Shown: positions 26,720 to 35,183, counted from the first letter of the stretch. The stretch: 64,000 bases of DNA from GCA-002793235 sp965267355 (GCA_965267355.1 OZ253956.1:868001-932000), one strand, 5' to 3'. Notes: a model not told the origin generated them from the letters alone. A program made the numbers and translations.

Positions 26720-27473
26720 TTTTATCCTGTAATATTTTTAGTTTTCTATACTTCATTGCTGTGGCATGTGCAGAAATTTTAGCTATTAAAAAGCCAGCTC
26801 GTCCATCTAAAAAACCTCTTTTCAAAATATAATCTCTAAAAAACTTAAATACTGATTTATAAAATATCTTGAAAGCACTACTTTTTTTGCCGTTTTTATA
26901 TGCTGCTAAAGAGTTAATGTCTGTAAAATATTCTACCTGTTTTAAGTGGTCGTCTATAGTGTAATAAGAGTAATGTAAAATATCAAGGTTAATGTTTTTG
27001 GTTCTTGTTCCACTATCCATTATCACTTTATCATGTGGGTTTTCTCCCCCCCATTTTCCTTTAGTGATGTCCCACAGCCTTAATTTTTTATCTGGATACC
27101 AGCCTGAGTGTTTAATCCATTTGCCACAATAATTGGTTAATCGGTTAAAGATATATCCATCGTACTCCCAATTGTTTTTAATTTGCTGAATAGCTTTTTT
27201 TAACTCATCAGTAAGAGATTCATCTGCATCTAAAGAAAGTACGTATTGATTTTTTGCCTGCGATAAGGCATAATTTTTTTGTTCAATATGGCCTTCAAAC
27301 TTGTGTTCTAAAAACCTCACACCTTTACCTAAACATATTTCTTTTGTTTTATCAGTAGAATAGGAGTCAACCACAAAAACATCATCAGAAAGCCCAGTAA
27401 CAGAATCTAAACATCTACCAATGTTCTTTTCCTCATTAAAGGTGATTATTGCTATTGAAATGTCAACCTGCAT
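26709..27473 (-). CDS. Glycosyltransferase family 2 (WaaE/KdtX-like)
   Basis: This 254-residue GT-A glycosyltransferase opens with ISIAIITFNEEKNIGRCLDSV. The metal-binding DxD region is LSLDADESLTD. The family-typical text KLRLWDITKGKWGG and HDKVIMD links it to the WaaE/KdtX-like beta-glycosyltransferases of LPS core. It overlaps the GT9 gene by 11 bases at its 3' end, so the two are probably coupled. It lies 49 bases from the end of the sensor kinase gene on the same strand, so readthrough from the phoBR-like unit is possible. The specific linkage is unknown. Confidence 0.88.
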   Translation of the reverse strand: MQVDISIAIITFNEEKNIGRCLDSVTGLSDDVFVVDSYSTDKTKEICLGKGVRFLEHKFEGHIEQKNYALSQAKNQYVLSLDADESLTDELKKAIQQIKNNWEYDGYIFNRLTNYCGKWIKHSGWYPDKKLRLWDITKGKWGGENPHDKVIMDSGTRTKNINLDILHYSYYTIDDHLKQVEYFTDINSLAAYKNGKKSSAFKIFYKSVFKFFRDYILKRGFLDGRAGFLIAKISAHATAMKYRKLKILQDKNES

Positions 27474-27522
27474 AGTACAAAGATGCTAAAATTAGCTTAG
27501 TCAACCCGAAGTGATATAATGA

Positions 27523-28566
27523 TTACGCTTTTTTTAGTGTAAAAGAGAAGGTTGAGCCAACATCTTTCATACTCCTAACATTAATAGTTTGGTTGTGTGC
27601 TTCAATAATGTGTTTTACAATAGAGAGTCCCAAACCTGTGCCTCCTGAATCTCTATCTCTGCCTTTATCAGTACGATAAAAACGTTCAAACAACCTTGGT
27701 AAATGCTCTTCTGCTATACCAATACCATCATCAGAAACTTCGGTTAAAACATTATCATGCATGTCATAAAACCTAATTTGGGTCTCTCCATTATCTTTCC
27801 CATACCTAATGGAATTAGTTAACAGATTTACCAAGACCTGGTTTATCCTATCAGGATCTGCCATCACCCAGACAGGTTTATTAGATTTGTTAATGATGGA
27901 CAGTTTAATGTTTTTACTCTCTGCTCGCATTTCAAGCGAGTTGATAACTTCTTTGGTTAATTCAATTAAGTCAAACTTTATTAAGTTCATTTTAATAGAG
28001 CCTGATTCTAACTTGGTAATCTCGTCCAAATCATCAATCAAAGAAATCATTCTATCAACACTTTTATTCGCTTTTTCTAAATATTTTTCGTTAATGTTCG
28101 GATCATCTAATGCCCCTTCTAATAGAGTAAGTAAATAACCCTGAATATTAAAAATGGGGGTTTTCAATTCGTGAGAAACATTCCCCACAAATTCTCTTCT
28201 ATAAGTTTCTAGCCCTCTTAATCGTTCTATTTCTTTTTTATTAATCTTATCCCAATCTTCAACTTCTGATTTTACTTGGTTCAAAACATCTGTACCCAAG
28301 TCGAATTTAGGTATTTTTTCACCCTTATCTAGTTTTAACCTGTGTATGGTTCTATAAATTAACTTTATTTTACGGTATATAAATTTTTCTACGGCTATTC
28401 TAAAGCCAATATACGCTGCTAAAAAGGCAAGCACAAACATGATAATGACTAGCCAAGCATTAATTTCAAAAAAAAGTTGTTTGGCTACAAAAAGGACAAC
28501 TGCCACTACAACAGCAACCAAGAAAGAAATCCGAAGCGCAATACTATTAGGGGTAAGCTCTTTCAT
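27523..28566 (-). CDS. PhoR-like sensor histidine kinase
   Basis: The 347-residue kinase has two N-terminal membrane helices (about residues 10-30 and 37-57) and almost no periplasmic loop. A HAMP/linker region follows, then HisKA with the phosphoacceptor His132 in FVGNVSHELKTPIF. The HATPase domain shows N (VNLLTNSIRYG), G1 (SDDGIGIAEEHL), F (LFERFYRTDKGR) and G2 (GGTGLGLSIV) boxes. The lack of a sensor domain fits PhoR-like kinases that read transporter state. It lies 36 bases after the PhoB-like regulator gene. Phosphate sensing is inferred from the neighbourhood and the 11-bp repeats. Confidence 0.85.
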   Translation of the reverse strand: MKELTPNSIALRISFLVAVVVAVVLFVAKQLFFEINAWLVIIMFVLAFLAAYIGFRIAVEKFIYRKIKLIYRTIHRLKLDKGEKIPKFDLGTDVLNQVKSEVEDWDKINKKEIERLRGLETYRREFVGNVSHELKTPIFNIQGYLLTLLEGALDDPNINEKYLEKANKSVDRMISLIDDLDEITKLESGSIKMNLIKFDLIELTKEVINSLEMRAESKNIKLSIINKSNKPVWVMADPDRINQVLVNLLTNSIRYGKDNGETQIRFYDMHDNVLTEVSDDGIGIAEEHLPRLFERFYRTDKGRDRDSGGTGLGLSIVKHIIEAHNQTINVRSMKDVGSTFSFTLKKA

Positions 28567-28602
28567 AATAAGAGCAAAGTTAAGGTTAATAACTGAAAGA
28601 GC

Positions 28603-29277
28603 TTAACCTTCAAATTTATAACCTACACCTTTAATTGTTTTAATGTAATTATTGCCCAATTTTTCACGAAGTTTCCTAATGTGAACATCAATGGTTCTAT
28701 CTCCAACTATTACCTCTCCCCCCCAAACATTCTCCAAAATAACTTCTCTAGTAAAAACCTTACCTGGTTTAGATATTAAAAGTGCTAACAATTCAAATTC
28801 TTTTTTAGGAAAAGTATGTTCCTCTCCATCTTTATAAACCAAGTATTTTTCTCTGTCAATTTTTATGTCTAAATCATTATCCTCAATAATAGACTCCTCG
28901 CCTGGTTTACGTCTTAAAATAGCTTTAACCCTGCTAATTAAAAGTCTTGGTTTAATGGGTTTGGTAATGTAATCATCAGCTCCTGCATCAAACCCTGCTA
29001 CCTGTGAGTAATCTTCTCCTCGAGCACTCAAAAAAGCAATTAATGTATGTTTTAAATCATCTATCGCTCTTATTTCATGACAAGTTTCTATGCCGTCCAT
29101 TTCTGGCATCATTACATCTAAAATTATTAAATCTGGTTTAATTTTTTTTGCTATTTGAATGGCATCCTTCCCATTATTAGTTGTGGTTACATCAAAACCT
29201 TCTTTAGTTAAGTTATATCCAATAAACTCTAATATGTCTGGCTCATCATCAACTAATAATATCTTTTCCTTACTCAT
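28603..29277 (-). CDS. PhoB-like OmpR-family response regulator
   Basis: The 224-residue protein has a receiver with a complete acidic pocket (D10, D11), phosphoacceptor D54 in LIILDVMMPEMDG, a switch Ser in FLSARGED and Lys in YITKPIKP. It is followed by a winged-helix DNA-binding domain (GDRTIDVHIRKLREKLG, IKTIKGVGYKF). It pairs with the downstream PhoR-like kinase gene. Its own promoter region carries four TGTTAA-like repeats at 11-bp spacing, suggesting autoregulation. It is divergent from the lipoprotein/TonB receptor genes. I call it PhoB-like, not phoB, because orthology cannot be tested here. Confidence 0.87.
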   Translation of the reverse strand: MSKEKILLVDDEPDILEFIGYNLTKEGFDVTTTNNGKDAIQIAKKIKPDLIILDVMMPEMDGIETCHEIRAIDDLKHTLIAFLSARGEDYSQVAGFDAGADDYITKPIKPRLLISRVKAILRRKPGEESIIEDNDLDIKIDREKYLVYKDGEEHTFPKKEFELLALLISKPGKVFTREVILENVWGGEVIVGDRTIDVHIRKLREKLGNNYIKTIKGVGYKFEG

Positions 29278-29303
29278 AACTTAATTTTATATCAATTATC
29301 CAA

Positions 29304-29311
29304 CGAAGTTA
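29304..29311 (-). promoter_or_regulatory. -7 promoter element (TAACTTCG) of the PhoB-like gene
   Basis: On the minus strand the sequence TAACTTCG fits the Bacteroidota TAnnTTYG element, 26 bases before the ATG. The -33 position falls at the proximal edge of the 11-bp repeat array, as expected for an activator-dependent promoter. Confidence 0.5.
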
Positions 29312-29331
29312 CCCTAGTGGTTTTTTCACGG

Positions 29332-29370
29332 TGTTAATTTAATATTAATTAATTGTTTAATCCATTTAAT
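29332..29370. promoter_or_regulatory. Pho-box-like array (four 11-bp-spaced repeats) upstream of the PhoB-like gene
   Basis: Hexamers TGTTAA, TATTAA, TGTTTA and TTTAAT (plus strand) start at 29332, 29343, 29354 and 29365, exactly one 11-bp step apart. Read on the coding strand of the PhoB-like gene they are TTAACA-type. This is the form and spacing of Bacillus PhoP boxes and of the PhoB-box direct repeat. The last repeat is degenerate. Confidence 0.6.
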
Positions 29371-29418
29371 ATATAGGAAATATTGGTGCTTCTGATAATT
29401 CATTTTTCTGTCCTTTCG

Positions 29419-29446
29419 TAAACTTAAGTTAACATCAAAATAAACT
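29419..29446 (+). promoter_or_regulatory. Weaker 11-bp-phased repeats upstream of the lipoprotein gene
   Basis: TAAACT, TAACAT and TAAACT begin at 29419, 29430 and 29441. The phase is 11 bp, but the position of C varies by one base. They lie about 95 bases upstream of the lipoprotein ATG. The orientation is TTAACA-like on that gene's coding strand. Confidence 0.4.
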
Positions 29447-29540
29447 AAGAATAAAATTGAATTCATGCTGTAATAACAAAACTAATATTCCTTTGTGTCA
29501 ACAAAAATTTAGAAAAAATCTATTATTAAATTAACTAACA

Positions 29541-30857
29541 ATGAAAACAAAAAACTTATTATTAATTACGGCTATTGCCATAGGGTTTGGAAGTGTATTT
29601 ACTTCTTGTTCTAAAAAAGAAGGTTGTACAGATATTTTAGCTGACAACTATAACGCAGAAGCAGAAAAAGACGATGGGTCTTGTACTTATACTGAAGAAG
29701 AGCCTACTCCTGATGAAGCTTTCCCTTCAATTACTGTTTCTGGAAACATTACTTCTAATACTACCTGGACTAACGATAAAATTGTTTATATAGATGGTAG
29801 GGTAATAGTTGAGGCCCCTGCAGAATTAACAATTCAAGCTGGAACTGTTGTTAAAGGCATGGCTGGTAATGCCTCTAATGCTTCAGTATTAGTTGTTGGT
29901 GTTGGTGCAAAAATTCATGCAACAGGAACACCTACACAACCTATTATTTTCACATCTGAAGATGATCAAATTATCCCTGGACAAATTGCTTCTCCAAACT
30001 TAACAACAAGTAACAAAGGGCTTTGGGGTGGTGTTATTATTTTAGGTGATGCTCCTGTGTCTCCATCTACTGGAACTACAGCAGAAATTGAAGGAATCCC
30101 TGCAGGAACACCTGGGACCACTTATGGTGGTGCTGATGTAGCTGACAACTCTGGTGAATTTCAGTACTGCTCAATTAGACATGGTGGTGTTTTACTTCCT
30201 GGTTCAGGCAACGAAATTAATGGGTTAACTTTAGGTGGTGTTGGTAACGGTACAACTATTGATCATGTTGAAATATATGCTGGTTTAGATGATGGTATTG
30301 AGCTTTTTGGTGGAAGTGTAAACCTTTCGCACACAATTGTTGTAAAAATTGATGACGATTGTTATGATGTTGACCAGTCGTGGAGTGGAACTGTAACAAA
30401 CTTTATGGCTATTGTTGGTTCTAATCAAGCGGGTGATGCATTTGAAATAGATGGGCCAGAAGGAGCGAGTAATGCTAACGGGTTATTTACTTTTGATAAA
30501 GGTTTAATTGTAGGTAGCTCTTCAAACTCAAGCAATGATTACGCTGTATTCAAATCTAAAGCACAAGGAACATTACAAAATGTATTTTTTACTGGTTTCA
30601 ATTCTGGAGTAAAAGTAAAAGTTAATGGTGCTGACGCATATAATAATTATGACGGAACTGGTGTGCAGAACCTAACAATAACTAACAACACATTTAATGT
30701 TGCTGCATTAACTGGTCTATTTGACTCAGATCAAGGAGGTTTTGATGAAACAATCTTTACTGGGGCTAACGCTACCGCTACTGGTATTACTAATGGTTTT
30801 GACCTTTCACAGTTTGGTGGTTGGACATTTGCTGCTCATTCGGGCCAGTACAAATAG
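29541..30857 (+). CDS. Beta-helix-like outer-membrane lipoprotein
   Basis: The 438-residue protein has a lipoprotein signal peptide with the lipobox FTSC (Cys23). A short GCTDILADNYNAEA/DDGSCTY segment of a kind frequent in Bacteroidota surface proteins follows. The remaining sequence is Gly/Asn/Thr/Val-rich and looks like a parallel beta-helix (IQAGTVVKGM, GKLWGG-type GLWGGVIILGDAPV, GGVGNGTTIDHVEIYAGLDDGIELFGGSV). It sits between the PhoB-like regulator gene (divergent) and a TonB receptor gene (downstream), so it probably works with that receptor. The substrate is unknown; phosphate-ester or nucleic-acid capture is a hypothesis from context only. Confidence 0.75.
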   Translation: MKTKNLLLITAIAIGFGSVFTSCSKKEGCTDILADNYNAEAEKDDGSCTYTEEEPTPDEAFPSITVSGNITSNTTWTNDKIVYIDGRVIVEAPAELTIQAGTVVKGMAGNASNASVLVVGVGAKIHATGTPTQPIIFTSEDDQIIPGQIASPNLTTSNKGLWGGVIILGDAPVSPSTGTTAEIEGIPAGTPGTTYGGADVADNSGEFQYCSIRHGGVLLPGSGNEINGLTLGGVGNGTTIDHVEIYAGLDDGIELFGGSVNLSHTIVVKIDDDCYDVDQSWSGTVTNFMAIVGSNQAGDAFEIDGPEGASNANGLFTFDKGLIVGSSSNSSNDYAVFKSKAQGTLQNVFFTGFNSGVKVKVNGADAYNNYDGTGVQNLTITNNTFNVAALTGLFDSDQGGFDETIFTGANATATGITNGFDLSQFGGWTFAAHSGQYK

Positions 30858-30910
30858 TCAGTTAACAATTAGATAATGTTAGTTTAATGTTGTCAATTTA
30901 TTATAGTCTT

Positions 30911-30943
30911 AAAATTGCCGCGTATTAATACGTGGCAATTTTT
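30911..30943 (+). terminator. Long hairpin with T-run between the lipoprotein and TonB receptor genes
   Basis: A stem of about 14 bp (AAAATTGCC...GGCAATTTT with one G-T pair) around a TTAA loop is followed by T residues. It lies 53 bases after the lipoprotein stop and 16 bases before the receptor ATG at 30959. It can act as a terminator or attenuator that lowers receptor expression relative to the lipoprotein. Confidence 0.65.
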
Positions 30944-30958
30944 ACTTATATAGGGTAT

Positions 30959-33820
30959 ATGAAAAATTTATTTCTTTTTGGCTTGTTCTTAATAGCCTCC
31001 ATCACTTTTGCACAACAAGGAAAAATTAGAGGAACCATACATGATGGTGATGTTGGAGAACCTCTTTTTGGTGCTACTGTTCAAATTAAAGGAACCACCA
31101 CTGGTTCTATTACTGATTTTGATGGAAAATATTCCATTGATGCTGACCCTGGTACTTATACCATTGTTATCTCTTATGTATCGTTTGCCTCTCAAGAAAT
31201 TAGCGATGTGGTGGTAAAACCTGGGCAAGTAACAGTTGTTGATACTAAACTAAAAACACAAGCTATAGAAGGGGAAACCTTTACTGTTACAGCCAAACAA
31301 GCACGAAACACAGAGGCTGCTATTTCAACATTTAAAAAGAAATCGGTTAATTTAATTGATGGTATTTCATCAAAAAAACTGCAAAAAACTGGTGATAATA
31401 ATGCTGCTCAGGCATTAAAAAGAGTTACTGGTGTTTCTATTGAAGGAGGAAAAAATGTTTATGTAAGAGGGTTAGGTGACAGATATACAAAAACCATTTT
31501 AAACGGTATTGCCATCCCTGGTTTAGACCCAGATAGAAATGCTGTGCAAGTTGATATTTTTCCTACCAATGTGGTAGATAATTTAATTGTTTATAAAACA
31601 TTTTCACCTGATTTACCTGGTGATTTCACTGGAGGAATGGTTGATATTGTGACCAAAGATTTTCCTGAAACTAAATTATTTAGTGTTTCTGCTTCATTTA
31701 GCTATAGTCCTGACATGCACTTTAAAAGTGATTTTATTACTATTAATGGTGTTGGTGGTGATATGTGGGGAAATGGCGCTAACAATAGAAGAAACAGGTT
31801 AGCAGGAGTAAGAGAAATTCCTCGTCCTTTGGTTGGGAGTGATGATGATAGAGATCTCGAAAAACTAACTAGCGTATTTGACAAACAAATGTCTGCTATA
31901 AAAGGAAATAGCTTATTAAATCAACGCTATGCTATTAGTTATGGTAACCAAATAGAGGGTGAAAAAAACACCTTCGGTTACGTGCTTTCGTTTGGTTACA
32001 ATAAGCAATATACTTATTATGATGATTTTCAATTTAATACTTACCAGTATAGTGATACCACTTCTAAAAATGATTTAGAATTGGTAATTGAAAATAACGG
32101 AGAGGTAGGTACAGAAGAGGTATTGTGGAATGGCCTGGTAAGTGCATCTCTAAAAAGAGAGAAAAGTAAATACTTTGTTACTTTTTTCCATGCCCAAAAT
32201 GGTATAAAAACAGCTACAAGAATACTACAAGACAATACTGACTTTTCTCAAAATGAAGTTACTTTAGATAAAACCAGCTTATATTACAACCAAAGAAGCA
32301 TTAGTAATGTGTTAGTGGGCAGCAAACACCAATTTAATAAAAAACTGGAATTAAAACTAGCTGTTTCGCCTTCTTTAGCCCTAAATAAGGAGCCTGATAT
32401 GAGGCAAACCATTTACTCAATAGGGGATGATGGTTCATATGAATTAGCTTTTGGAGAAGGAGCTCTTATTAGTAGAACCTGGAGAAATTTAGAAGAAATT
32501 AACCTAAATGGAAAAGCAGATTTAGCATGGGATTTCAACCAGTGGAATGGGTTAAAAAGCTCAGTTAAAGCAGGTTTCTATTACTTATTTAAAGACCGAT
32601 CTTTTGATGTAGTAGAATACAACTTTAGACATGCTAGTTTATCAGGTAACACTCCTACATATAATGGAGATCCGAATCAACTGTTTACTAATGGATATAT
32701 TTTTGATGCGGAAGAAAGAGAAGGAATTTATGTAATTGGAGAAGTTGATTCCTCTAACATATATTCTGCACAGCAAACTGTTATTGCAGGATACCTAATG
32801 AATGAGTTACCCTTAGACAGTTCACTTAAAGTAATTTATGGTGCAAGAATAGAAAGAGCTGAAATGTTATATACTGGTCAAAGACAAACCATTTTAGACA
32901 GAAAAGAAGATATATTTAACAACAGAATTGTATTAGACGAACTAGATATTTTACCTGCTGTTAGTGTTGTAAAAAGTTTAGGTGAAAATGACGACTTTAA
33001 TATTAGGGCTAATTATAGTAGAACCTTAGCAAGACCTTCTTTTAAAGAGAAATCAGGTGCTCAAATTTACGATGCGATTACACAAATCACATTTATTGGT
33101 AACCTGGATTTAGTTCAAACCTACATCAACAACTACGATTTACGTTTTGAAAAATACTTGAAAGGGGCTGATATTGTATCCTTAAGCGGTTTTTATAAAG
33201 ATTTTACCAACCCTATTGAGGTAGTTTCGTTTAATGCAACCAGTGCAGATAACATTATTCCTAGAAATGTAGATAAAGCAACTGTTGTTGGGATAGAGTT
33301 TGAAGTAAAAAAGGGATTAGAATTTATTAGTGAAAAAATTAAAAATATTTCAATTGGTACTAATATAACTGTTGCTAAATCTGAAGTAGAAATGAGTGAA
33401 ATTGAATATCAATCAAGACTTTTAGAGGCCAGAGATGGAGAAACCATTGAGAGAGTTCGTCAATTTCAGGGTCAGGCTCCTTTCTTGGTTAACTCCTATT
33501 TAAGTTACGGCAACCAAGATAAAGCTATAGATTTTAACTTAAGTTATAACGTTCAGGGTAAAAGTTTAGCCATTGTAGGTATTGGAAGAATTCCAGATGT
33601 TTACAACAAGCCTTTCCATAGTGTTTCTATGAAGGTATCAAAAGGTTTTGGAGGGGGAGAAGATGCTTACATCAAAAAACATAAAGTTAGTTTAAGTGTC
33701 AATAACCTGTTGAATCAAAAACGTCAAAGAATTTATAGCTCTTTCCAAACACAAGAAGAAATTTTCTCTTCTTATACTGAAGGAAGGTTTGTTGGGGTTG
33801 GTTATTCTTATACTTTTTAA
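30959..33820 (+). CDS. TonB-dependent outer-membrane receptor (CarboxypepD_reg N-terminus)
   Basis: From ATG 30959 (MKNLFLFGLFLIASITFAQ, a signal peptide), the product has 953 residues. Residues about 20-105 form the CarboxypepD_reg-like beta domain (GTIHDGDVGEPLFGATVQIKG; SITDFDGKYSID). The plug follows (about 125-250, with LQKTGDNNAAQALKRVTGV, VYVRGLGDRYTKTILNG and DIFPTNVVDNL). A 22-strand-type barrel ends in the aromatic C terminus GVGYSYTF. It imports a ligand across the outer membrane using TonB energy. It is placed after the lipoprotein gene and a hairpin. Beside PhoBR-like genes it may take up a phosphorus compound; this is not shown by the sequence. Confidence 0.88.
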   Translation: MKNLFLFGLFLIASITFAQQGKIRGTIHDGDVGEPLFGATVQIKGTTTGSITDFDGKYSIDADPGTYTIVISYVSFASQEISDVVVKPGQVTVVDTKLKTQAIEGETFTVTAKQARNTEAAISTFKKKSVNLIDGISSKKLQKTGDNNAAQALKRVTGVSIEGGKNVYVRGLGDRYTKTILNGIAIPGLDPDRNAVQVDIFPTNVVDNLIVYKTFSPDLPGDFTGGMVDIVTKDFPETKLFSVSASFSYSPDMHFKSDFITINGVGGDMWGNGANNRRNRLAGVREIPRPLVGSDDDRDLEKLTSVFDKQMSAIKGNSLLNQRYAISYGNQIEGEKNTFGYVLSFGYNKQYTYYDDFQFNTYQYSDTTSKNDLELVIENNGEVGTEEVLWNGLVSASLKREKSKYFVTFFHAQNGIKTATRILQDNTDFSQNEVTLDKTSLYYNQRSISNVLVGSKHQFNKKLELKLAVSPSLALNKEPDMRQTIYSIGDDGSYELAFGEGALISRTWRNLEEINLNGKADLAWDFNQWNGLKSSVKAGFYYLFKDRSFDVVEYNFRHASLSGNTPTYNGDPNQLFTNGYIFDAEEREGIYVIGEVDSSNIYSAQQTVIAGYLMNELPLDSSLKVIYGARIERAEMLYTGQRQTILDRKEDIFNNRIVLDELDILPAVSVVKSLGENDDFNIRANYSRTLARPSFKEKSGAQIYDAITQITFIGNLDLVQTYINNYDLRFEKYLKGADIVSLSGFYKDFTNPIEVVSFNATSADNIIPRNVDKATVVGIEFEVKKGLEFISEKIKNISIGTNITVAKSEVEMSEIEYQSRLLEARDGETIERVRQFQGQAPFLVNSYLSYGNQDKAIDFNLSYNVQGKSLAIVGIGRIPDVYNKPFHSVSMKVSKGFGGGEDAYIKKHKVSLSVNNLLNQKRQRIYSSFQTQEEIFSSYTEGRFVGVGYSYTF

Positions 33821-33837
33821 CCCCTACAGTGAAATTG

Positions 33838-33870
33838 AAAAGGGCTGGTTTTTAATATCAGCCCTTTTTT
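33838..33870. terminator. Bidirectional terminator between the TonB receptor and second regulator genes
   Basis: AAAAGGGCTG and CAGCCCTTTT form a perfect 10-bp stem with an 11-base loop, T-rich on both strands. It lies between the convergent genes ending at 33820 and 33891. Confidence 0.85.
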
Positions 33871-33890
33871 ATTGCTAAACCTATTATAAA

Positions 33891-34562
33891 TTATCCCGCC
33901 TGGTAACCCAAGCCTTTTATTGTTTTAATGATATTCTGATCTACTTTCTCTCTAATTTTTCTAATGTGAACATCAATAATCCTATTGTTTTTTGAAGTAT
34001 TGCCGTTTTTCCAAACTTTTAGAAAAATATCTTCTCTTGTAAAAATTTTTTGCGGAAAGCTTGCTAATAAATAAAGTATTTCAAACTCTTTACGGGGCAA
34101 TATAATCTCATGTTCTAACCTTAAAACCCTATAGGTTTCTCTGTCTATTTCTAAATCTTTATAGGTTAGTTTTTGGGTTGGCTTTTTAGCTCCTTTTCTT
34201 TTTAGTAGCGCTTCTATTCGCCTCACAAATAGTTTACTATTAATAGGTTTTACTATATAAGCATCAGCACCCGCTTTAAAGGCTTCTACTTGTATATAGT
34301 CCTCCTGATGCTTGGTGTATAAAACAACAAAAGAAGAAAGCTTGTGCTCGCTTTTAAACTGGTGACACAATTCTATACCGTCAGAATTTTTGAGGTCTAG
34401 ATCCAACAACACAACATCCGGTTGATTTTGGCAGATGTGTTGCAAAGAGTGTTCATTAATATCTTTATAGGTTTTTACACAAAACCCTTCTTTTTCAAGT
34501 ACAGACCTAGAAAAATCCAAATCATTTATATTGCTACTTAATATGTTTATTATTGGTGTCAT
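33891..34562 (-). CDS. OmpR-family response regulator with degenerate receiver pocket
   Basis: The 223-residue protein has a receiver and winged-helix layout like the PhoB-like protein at 28603. The likely phosphoacceptor D54 (VVLLDLDLKNSDG), a Thr switch (VVLYTKHQED) and Lys (YIVKPINS) are kept. The acidic pair that binds Mg2+ near residues 9-10 is replaced by Ser-Ser (INILSSNIND). The DNA-binding domain looks intact (IDVHIRKIREKV, IKTIKGLGYQ). No kinase gene is adjacent. Three TTAA-type repeats at 11-bp spacing lie just upstream, suggesting control by the PhoB-like protein or by itself. It may act without phosphorylation. Confidence 0.85.
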   Translation of the reverse strand: MTPIINILSSNINDLDFSRSVLEKEGFCVKTYKDINEHSLQHICQNQPDVVLLDLDLKNSDGIELCHQFKSEHKLSSFVVLYTKHQEDYIQVEAFKAGADAYIVKPINSKLFVRRIEALLKRKGAKKPTQKLTYKDLEIDRETYRVLRLEHEIILPRKEFEILYLLASFPQKIFTREDIFLKVWKNGNTSKNNRIIDVHIRKIREKVDQNIIKTIKGLGYQAG

Positions 34563-34599
34563 AAGCAGCTTAAAATTAGCTTGACACCCTTTATAAACA

Positions 34600-34628
34600 G
34601 TTAAGCTATTGTTAAAGCTCCATTAAAT
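34600..34628. promoter_or_regulatory. Pho-box-like array upstream of the second regulator gene
   Basis: GTTAAG, GTTAAA and ATTAAA begin at 34600, 34611 and 34622, an exact 11-bp phase. A TAATTTTA at 34571-34578 (minus strand) is a candidate -7 element. It places the array at and just upstream of -33. Confidence 0.55.
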
Positions 34629-34638
34629 AGGAGCAAAG

Positions 34639-34666
34639 AAAAAGCCTCGCAATGCGAGGCTTTTTT
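34639..34666 (-). terminator. Terminator of the MORN protein gene
   Basis: GCCTCGC-AAT-GCGAGGC gives a perfect 7-bp GC-rich stem, extended by A-run/T-run pairs on both sides. It is positioned 20 bases past the MORN stop and could work in both directions. It separates that gene from the regulator downstream. Confidence 0.85.
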
Positions 34667-34685
34667 ATTTTTGTGTTAACTAATA

Positions 34686-35144
34686 TTAATACTGTTGTTC
34701 ACTTATTAAAGCTCCTTTTTCATCCCACATTTTCCATGTTCCTGTTTTGTCACCTTTATTATAATACATCTCATATCGTTTAGTTCCGTTTTCGTCCCAA
34801 ATTTCCCACTGTCCATCTTTTTTACCTCTATAATAAGTTGCCTCAGCTGTTTTTTTACCATTTTTATTCCACCTTACCCACTTTCCATCTTTTTTTCCTC
34901 TATTAAACATACCGTTTTCCATCACATTACCATTCTCAAAGTAGTAAATAAACTTACCATGGTAAACACCATTTTCAATTTCATAACTCGACTGAATGTT
35001 TCCATTGCTATAATTGCTAATTGCTTTACCTGAATACAAAGAACCATTCTCATAAGCATAAGTTCCATCAGTATAAGAAACGTCATTTTGTGCTACAACA
35101 AATGTGGTAGATAAGACTAAAAATAATACAGCTAATTTTTTCAT
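34686..35144 (-). CDS. Small secreted MORN-repeat (YwqK-like) protein
   Basis: From ATG 35144, the protein has 152 residues with a signal peptide ending near FVVAQN. It is followed by about five MORN-type repeats of 22-23 residues (e.g. GSLYSGKAISNYSNGNIQSS, GKWVRWNKNGKKTAEATYY). The upstream reading frame contains another Met but lacks a signal-like start, so ATG 35144 is preferred. The protein is probably periplasmic or on the surface. Its function is unknown; database labels of toxin-antitoxin for this family are not supported by the context. Its promoter carries the clearest 11-bp repeat array of the window. Confidence 0.8.
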   Translation of the reverse strand: MKKLAVLFLVLSTTFVVAQNDVSYTDGTYAYENGSLYSGKAISNYSNGNIQSSYEIENGVYHGKFIYYFENGNVMENGMFNRGKKDGKWVRWNKNGKKTAEATYYRGKKDGQWEIWDENGTKRYEMYYNKGDKTGTWKMWDEKGALISEQQY

Positions 35145-35171
35145 AACTTCTTTTTTGTTATCATTTAACGA

Positions 35172-35179
35172 CAAATATA
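35172..35179 (-). promoter_or_regulatory. -7 promoter element (TATATTTG) of the MORN gene
   Basis: A perfect TAnnTTTG on the minus strand lies 27 bases before ATG 35144. The -33 region at about 35199-35202 reads TTTT and lies inside the repeat array. Confidence 0.65.
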
Positions 35180-35183
35180 CAAA

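Noticed and set aside
34686..35144. Antitoxin role for the MORN proteins
   Set aside because: The family label YwqK antitoxin is not supported: there is no toxin-like partner gene next to either MORN gene, and both proteins have signal peptides.
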